Translations under genes and position numbers: made by a program
Shown here: positions 60,249 through 64,000 of the stretch, one piece after another
Numbering within the stretch: position 1 is the first letter of the stretch
Layout: each line of letters starts with the position of its first letter
Assembly (NCBI RefSeq): GCF_020907985.1
Contig: NZ_JAJJPA010000002.1
Coordinates: 186,001 to 250,000 of the forward strand
Length of the DNA stretch: 64,000 nt
From: Kitasatospora humi
GTDB lineage: Bacteria > Actinomycetota > Actinomycetes > Streptomycetales > Streptomycetaceae
Direction: 5' to 3'
The notes under the pieces: generated by a model
Seen by the model: the letters and a program-made list of their open reading frames with translations, nothing else
What the model was told of the DNA's origin: nothing
Databases searched by the model: none

Positions 60249-60773
60249 GCCTCGATCTTGGCGGGCGTGGGGCTCCGGGCTGAAGACACCATTGTGCCCG
60301 GATCCGGAACGATCCAGTCAGTGCGGTGAGACCGGCCAGGGCGGTGATGCGCGCTTGCGGGCCGAGCCGCCAGTACACCGCTATGGAGGGCTCCCGCTCT
60401 GGCGGGAGGGATCGGGTGCATGCCGGCCGCTGTGAACTTGTCCAGCTTGTAGCGGGCCTGACGACCGTCGCCGGGTGGGGCCCGACCAGTTGCTTGACAA
60501 CAGCCGGTTGACGTTTCCGTGGCGGGCGGGCGGCGGGCGAGTTCTAAGAACCAGCACGGTCATCGACACGACGCAGCGCGCGGCGTCCTGGTGACCACTC
60601 GCTGGTCCGGCAAGGCCAGTCCGCCCACTGGAACGCCTTGCCGTCGACGCCATGGTCGGCTTGCCGAAGCTGTCGCGCAGCCGGCAGGCGAGCGGATCGA
60701 CCTGCCGTGCTCCACCCGCATCAACGCGCACAGCGGAGATGCAGGGTTCGAGCGGCGATCGGCTCATTGGAAC
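60249..60773. other. Intergenic, no gene supported
   Basis: This 525-bp stretch lies between the D-Ala-D-Ala carboxypeptidase gene and the hydrolase operon. Both strands have open frames of 60-130 codons with arginine/serine-rich composition. None was recognised. It may contain decayed coding sequence in 60560-60780, but no family could be named. Confidence 0.4.
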
Positions 60774-62039
60774 TCATGAGCCAAGGCGTGACAGCCTCTT
60801 GCCGTAGTCAGGTGCGGTCAGGTCGTGCTGTAGGGCTACCGGGACCTCCGCCTGCACCAGCCCGGACCGGAGCGTGAGGACGCCCACCGCGGTGCCTCCC
60901 TTCGCGCTGTGCGACATGTCCTGGGGATGCCGGGCAAGGGTCAACTGCGTGCCCATGCCGGGCCAGCCTGTCACCGTCAGGTCGGCCGCCGCGACCACCG
61001 GGGTCCTGCTCCCGAAGCCGTCGTCGAGGTAGCCGACGACATCGCCCTTCTTGACGACGGTCACCGAGGTCAGAGCCTTCTGCACCTGCGTGATGAGCTT
61101 CTGGCTGACGGTCAGGGCCTTGCGGAGGCTTTCGTCGAGAGTGGTCGTGCTCTGTTGGCCCATCACGACGCCCAGGACCAGCTGGTTCCTGCCGTTGACC
61201 TCCTGGTGTGCGGCCCACAGCAGGTTGCCGCCCGCCGCCGAGGTCGAGCCGGTCTTGATCCCGACGACGCCCGGGTTGGCCAGGGCGGTGTTGTTGTTGT
61301 CGATCCGACCGACCCCGGCGATGGTCACCCCCGGCATCGCGACGACCGCGCTGAACGTCGGGTCCTGCATGGCCGCCCGGGCCAGCGCGAGCTGGTCGAC
61401 AGCGGTGCTTCGGGTACCGGCGTCCAGGCCGCTGGGGTCGGTGTAGGTGGTGTCGTTCATGCCGAGCTGCCGGGCGGCCCCGTTCATCCGCTGCAGGAAC
61501 GCCGCCTCCGTTCCGGCGTCCCAACGACCCAGCAGACGCGCGATGTTGTTGCCTGACGGGATCAGCATCAGCTGAAGCATCTGGCGCTCGGTGAAGCGCT
61601 GGCCCTGGGCGACCACGGCCGTCGACTCGTCCGAGACGGCGGCTCCCTGCGCTTCGTTCGCCGTCTGCGCGTCCACCATGATGGCGGGGCCGTCCTCGCC
61701 GTCCTTGAGCGGGTGGTCCTGGAGGAGGACGTAGGCGGTCATCACCTTGGCCATGCTGGCGGTCGGGATCGGTTTCTGATCGCCGTACGTCCCCAGGCTG
61801 CCGATGCCCTCGACCTCCACGGCCGCCTCGCCCTCCGCGGGCCATGCGGGCACCAGCGGTGCGCCGGCGATCGTGTACGACGGCGCACCCGTCATCACCA
61901 GGGCCGGTCCGGGCAGCGGACGCAGCAGCTGCACCACGCAGAAGGCGACCGCCAGCAGCATGACCAGCCCGGTGGCGATCCCCGCCCGGCGCAGGCCGCG
62001 ACGGCGCGCGGTCCGTGCCGGCTGCGGAGCAGCGGCCAA
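60774..62039 (-). CDS. D-alanyl-D-alanine carboxypeptidase (S11), catalytic part
   Basis: The frame encodes 421 residues: a basic segment and membrane helix (IATGLVMLLAVAFCVVQLLR), then the S11 penicillin-binding fold with SxxK at Ser95-Lys98 (TASMAKVMTAY), SGN (IPSGNNIARLL) and KTG (VGIKTGSTSAAGG). The C-terminal domain follows. It trims the terminal D-alanine of peptidoglycan stem peptides at the cell surface. The only start in this frame is a TTG without a ribosome site; relatives carry a long acidic N-terminal tail, which here lies in another frame immediately upstream. The gene is therefore probably frameshifted at a C-tract (see next feature). Confidence 0.85.
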   Translation of the reverse strand: MAAAPQPARTARRRGLRRAGIATGLVMLLAVAFCVVQLLRPLPGPALVMTGAPSYTIAGAPLVPAWPAEGEAAVEVEGIGSLGTYGDQKPIPTASMAKVMTAYVLLQDHPLKDGEDGPAIMVDAQTANEAQGAAVSDESTAVVAQGQRFTERQMLQLMLIPSGNNIARLLGRWDAGTEAAFLQRMNGAARQLGMNDTTYTDPSGLDAGTRSTAVDQLALARAAMQDPTFSAVVAMPGVTIAGVGRIDNNNTALANPGVVGIKTGSTSAAGGNLLWAAHQEVNGRNQLVLGVVMGQQSTTTLDESLRKALTVSQKLITQVQKALTSVTVVKKGDVVGYLDDGFGSRTPVVAAADLTVTGWPGMGTQLTLARHPQDMSHSAKGGTAVGVLTLRSGLVQAEVPVALQHDLTAPDYGKRLSRLGS

Positions 62040-62045
62040 CCCGCG

Positions 62046-62800
62046 GGGGAACCGGCGACCGCCCTGCCTGGTGAGGGCTCGGCGAGGCCGGCGACAGCTT
62101 CGGCGGCCTTGGCTGCCTCGGCGCAGGCGCCCGGCGCTTCCTCGCTCCCCGCGACCTCCGCCGTGGTTCCCGCGTCAGCGCGTGGGCCGTCCGGGGCGTT
62201 CCCACCAGGCGCCACGGGCACGGGCTCGGCCTGCTTGTCCGGTGCCTCGCCACGGTCCTCCTCTGCGGCAAGGAGCCCGGTCGGCTCGGTCGCCGCGGTT
62301 GCGTCGGGCCCGGCCTGCGCGTCGGCGCTGCCGTCGCACGGGCCTGAGTCGATGGCATCGGGCCGGGCCTCGTCCCCGGCCGTGCCCGCCGACTGGGCTG
62401 CTCGCGTGGCGGGCGTGGCGGGCGTGGCGGGCTCCGCTTCGGTTGCCGACGCGACGGCATCGGCGGACCGCTCGAGGTCGGACCCATCGCCCTCCGGCCG
62501 GTGCTCCGCTGCCCTGTGAGCAGCCCCGAGAGCAGTCCCGTGAGTCGGTACGGCCGGCACGGTCTCGGGGACGTCCGTTCCTTCGGATTCGCTCCTGGTC
62601 GCGCCCTCGCCGTCAGCCGGGAGCCCCTGTGAGCCGGGTGCCGCCTGTGGGGCGCCGGACGACTCGGCGTTCAGCCCGGTCACCGGCCGACCGGTGTGTG
62701 GCAGCGGCTCTGCCGGCTCCCCGCGGCGCGGCTCGGTCGTCACCTCGACCGCTTGCCTCGACATGTCCTGCTCCGCCCGACCAGTGGCGTTCGCCGTCAC
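62046..62800 (-). pseudogene. Out-of-frame acidic N-terminal region of the carboxypeptidase
   Basis: GTG 62800 has a near-ideal GGAGG five bases upstream and opens a frame of about 250 residues rich in Ala, Glu, Pro and Asp (for example SRQAVEVTTEPRRGEPAEPL, AVASATEAEPATPATPATRA). Such disordered cytoplasmic tails precede the membrane helix in actinobacterial carboxypeptidases. The frame is open beyond 62046 but is then meaningless, whereas the helix and enzyme continue in the -1 frame. A run of five G (plus strand, 62045-62049) is the likely indel site. It is a one-base deletion, a sequencing error, or less likely programmed slippage. The frame runs nominally to 61895. Confidence 0.65.
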
Positions 62801-63049
62801 TCGGTCCTCCCCCTTGGCATCGTCGGGGCTGCCGATCGGGCACCCCGTCAGTGATCTCGGTTCTGCTGACGATCTTGTTGAGCCGGCTGGTTCCGCGGAG
62901 CGAACCCGACGGCCTATTCGCTGTGAGGTTGCCGACGTCGGCACCGGCGGCCATTCCCCTGTGGCTTCGACACCAGCGGACGAGCGCGGGAGTGCCCACT
63001 GTTGGCCTGCGCTCGATGAGTGGCTGCCGACCGGCGCGACTCGGTGCCC
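62801..63049. other. Short intergenic region
   Basis: This 249-bp stretch lies between the metallo-hydrolase stop and the carboxypeptidase start. No gene is seen. Confidence 0.4.
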
Positions 63050-64000
63050 TCAGGGGGTGAAGGACTCCAGGTGGTCGAGGCGGATGAATCGGGTGGTCGG
63101 GCTTGCCGCGCGTACTGCCTGTTCGAGTGCGGTCAGGCCGCCCCAGTCGCGTGCCGGGTCGGTCAGGGGGTAGTCGAAGTCGTCCCAGTGGGTGGGGATG
63201 ACGTACGGCGGGTGGTCCAGGACGTCCATCAGGTGGGGGACGTAGTCCGGCACCGAGGCGCCGCCGGGCTGGAGCAGCAGCACGTCCGGGGCGAGGCCGG
63301 TGAGTTGGCGGGCGTCGTAGTTGGCGGCGCCGTGGTCGAGGATGCTGAGCCGGTCGCCGATGGTGACCAGGTAGGCCAGGGTGCCGCCCTCCACCAGCTC
63401 GGAGATCACCCGCGGGCGGGGTGGGGGAGTGCCCGGTCGGGTGCCGGGAAAGGGGACCTTCTTGCGCGGACCGGTCATCGAGTGCAGCGAGGGGATGACC
63501 TGGATGGTGTAGCCGTCGAACTGCAGGAGCTCGCCGCCGTGCACGACCGACAGTTGGTCCTGGGGTGCGCCGAGCGCGGTCAGCAGGTTGGCGTGGGTTT
63601 CGGTGCCCAGCACGGTCGCGCCGGTACTGGCGGCGATGTGCGGGATGTCGGGCAGGTGGTCGTAGTGGCCGTGGGTCACCAGGATCTGGTCGGCGCGCAA
63701 CTGGAGGCTGTCGATCAGGTCGGTGTCCACGGTGATCGGGGTGGCGGGGTCCGCGCCTCGCGGGGTGTAGGTGCCGGTGTGGAAGCGGGTGATCCAGGGA
63801 TCGATCAGGAGGGTGGTGGGCTTGTCCGGATCGCCGAAGCGGATCTCCCAGCCGTTGTTGCCCAACCAGCGCAGGCGCACCCCCGAGGAGCCCGGTGGGC
63901 CGAGTCGACGCCGGCTCCTGTCCGCCGCGCGCGGGGCGGCCGGGGCGGGGGAGGCAGCGAGCAGGGCGCCGGCGCCGGCGATGGTCGCAGCGCCGGTTGC
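63050..64000 (-). CDS. Secreted metallo-beta-lactamase-fold hydrolase (5' end outside window)
   Basis: At least 316 codons. The MBL signature VTHGHYDHLPD (HxHxDH) and later SLHSMTGPRKK, ILDHGAANYDAR and IPTHWDDFDYPL give the metal-binding and fold landmarks of the UlaG-like lactonase group. The frame is open to the edge, and upstream of the first in-window GTG (63880) it reads ATIAGAGALLAASPAPAAPR, a signal-peptide hydrophobic core and cleavage region. The protein is thus exported and its start lies beyond 64000. Substrate unknown. Confidence 0.85.
   Translation of the reverse strand, partial: ATGAATIAGAGALLAASPAPAAPRAADRSRRRLGPPGSSGVRLRWLGNNGWEIRFGDPDKPTTLLIDPWITRFHTGTYTPRGADPATPITVDTDLIDSLQLRADQILVTHGHYDHLPDIPHIAASTGATVLGTETHANLLTALGAPQDQLSVVHGGELLQFDGYTIQVIPSLHSMTGPRKKVPFPGTRPGTPPPRPRVISELVEGGTLAYLVTIGDRLSILDHGAANYDARQLTGLAPDVLLLQPGGASVPDYVPHLMDVLDHPPYVIPTHWDDFDYPLTDPARDWGGLTALEQAVRAASPTTRFIRLDHLESFTP

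Overview
The window is high-GC actinobacterial DNA. GTG starts and strong AGGAGG-type ribosome sites are common. A 24-residue bL37-type ribosomal protein, a DUF1918/HTH/flavin fusion, RICIN-tailed secreted proteins, MsiK-type sugar ABC genes without their own ATPase, and decayed IS701 and NACHT fragments all point to a Streptomycetaceae chromosome (Streptomyces, Kitasatospora or Streptacidiphilus). The genus is an inference. No rRNA, tRNA or CRISPR array was seen.

Layout. 0-2 kb: the 5' part of an ECF sigma gene at the left edge, a divergent zinc-finger anti-sigma-like gene and a membrane protein. 2.3-7.2 kb: an orphan KdpD sensor kinase followed by a KimA-like potassium importer. 7.5-10.6 kb: a four-gene type VII secretion cassette (WXG100 protein, large WxG-containing cargo-like protein, unknown soluble protein, membrane protein). 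11-12.6 kb: a large membrane protein. 12.8-20.9 kb: a complete kdp locus on the minus strand (27-aa membrane peptide, kdpF, kdpA, kdpB, kdpC, kdpD, kdpE). 21.2-25.2 kb: a universal stress protein, an SDR with a substituted catalytic lysine, bL37, and a second KdpB that has lost its actuator domain. 25.4-31.4 kb: two membrane-associated proteins of unknown function, a lone KdpD-type DUF4118 membrane protein, a Kup potassium transporter and a DUF2254 protein.

32-46 kb is a carbohydrate region: isoaspartyl peptidase plus RpiR regulator, GH27 alpha-galactosidase, ROK repressor, a sugar ABC importer (binding protein and two permeases), GH35 beta-galactosidase and a secreted propeller/RICIN protein. 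Two copies of a 27-bp dyad in the ROK/ABC intergenic region look like the ROK operator. 46.4-47.9 kb is a gene graveyard holding the 3' end of a GH2 beta-galactosidase, the 3' end of a NACHT NTPase and a DUF1876 fragment. 47.9-64 kb: DUF1918-HTH-flavin protein, universal stress protein, flavodoxin, a nonsense-broken methyltransferase, PfkB sugar kinase, a HAD-GT20 fusion (probably compatible-solute synthesis), an epimerase, two glycosyltransferases, a GlxA regulator with an isochorismatase-type hydrolase, a D-Ala-D-Ala carboxypeptidase whose N-terminal part is out of frame, and a secreted metallo-beta-lactamase-fold protein running off the right edge.

Main idea. From 2 to 31 kb the window is a potassium and osmotic-homeostasis island with three uptake systems (KimA-like, KdpFABC, Kup), two KdpD sensors and one KdpE. 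Two shared cis-signals tie it together: direct repeats with 11-bp period built on RTCARGA upstream of the KimA-like gene, the kdp operon, the stress-protein gene and kdpB2, and two copies of a structured RNA leader with different but pairing closing helices upstream of the 227-aa membrane protein and the DUF2254 gene. The HAD-GT20 fusion would fit the same osmotic theme.
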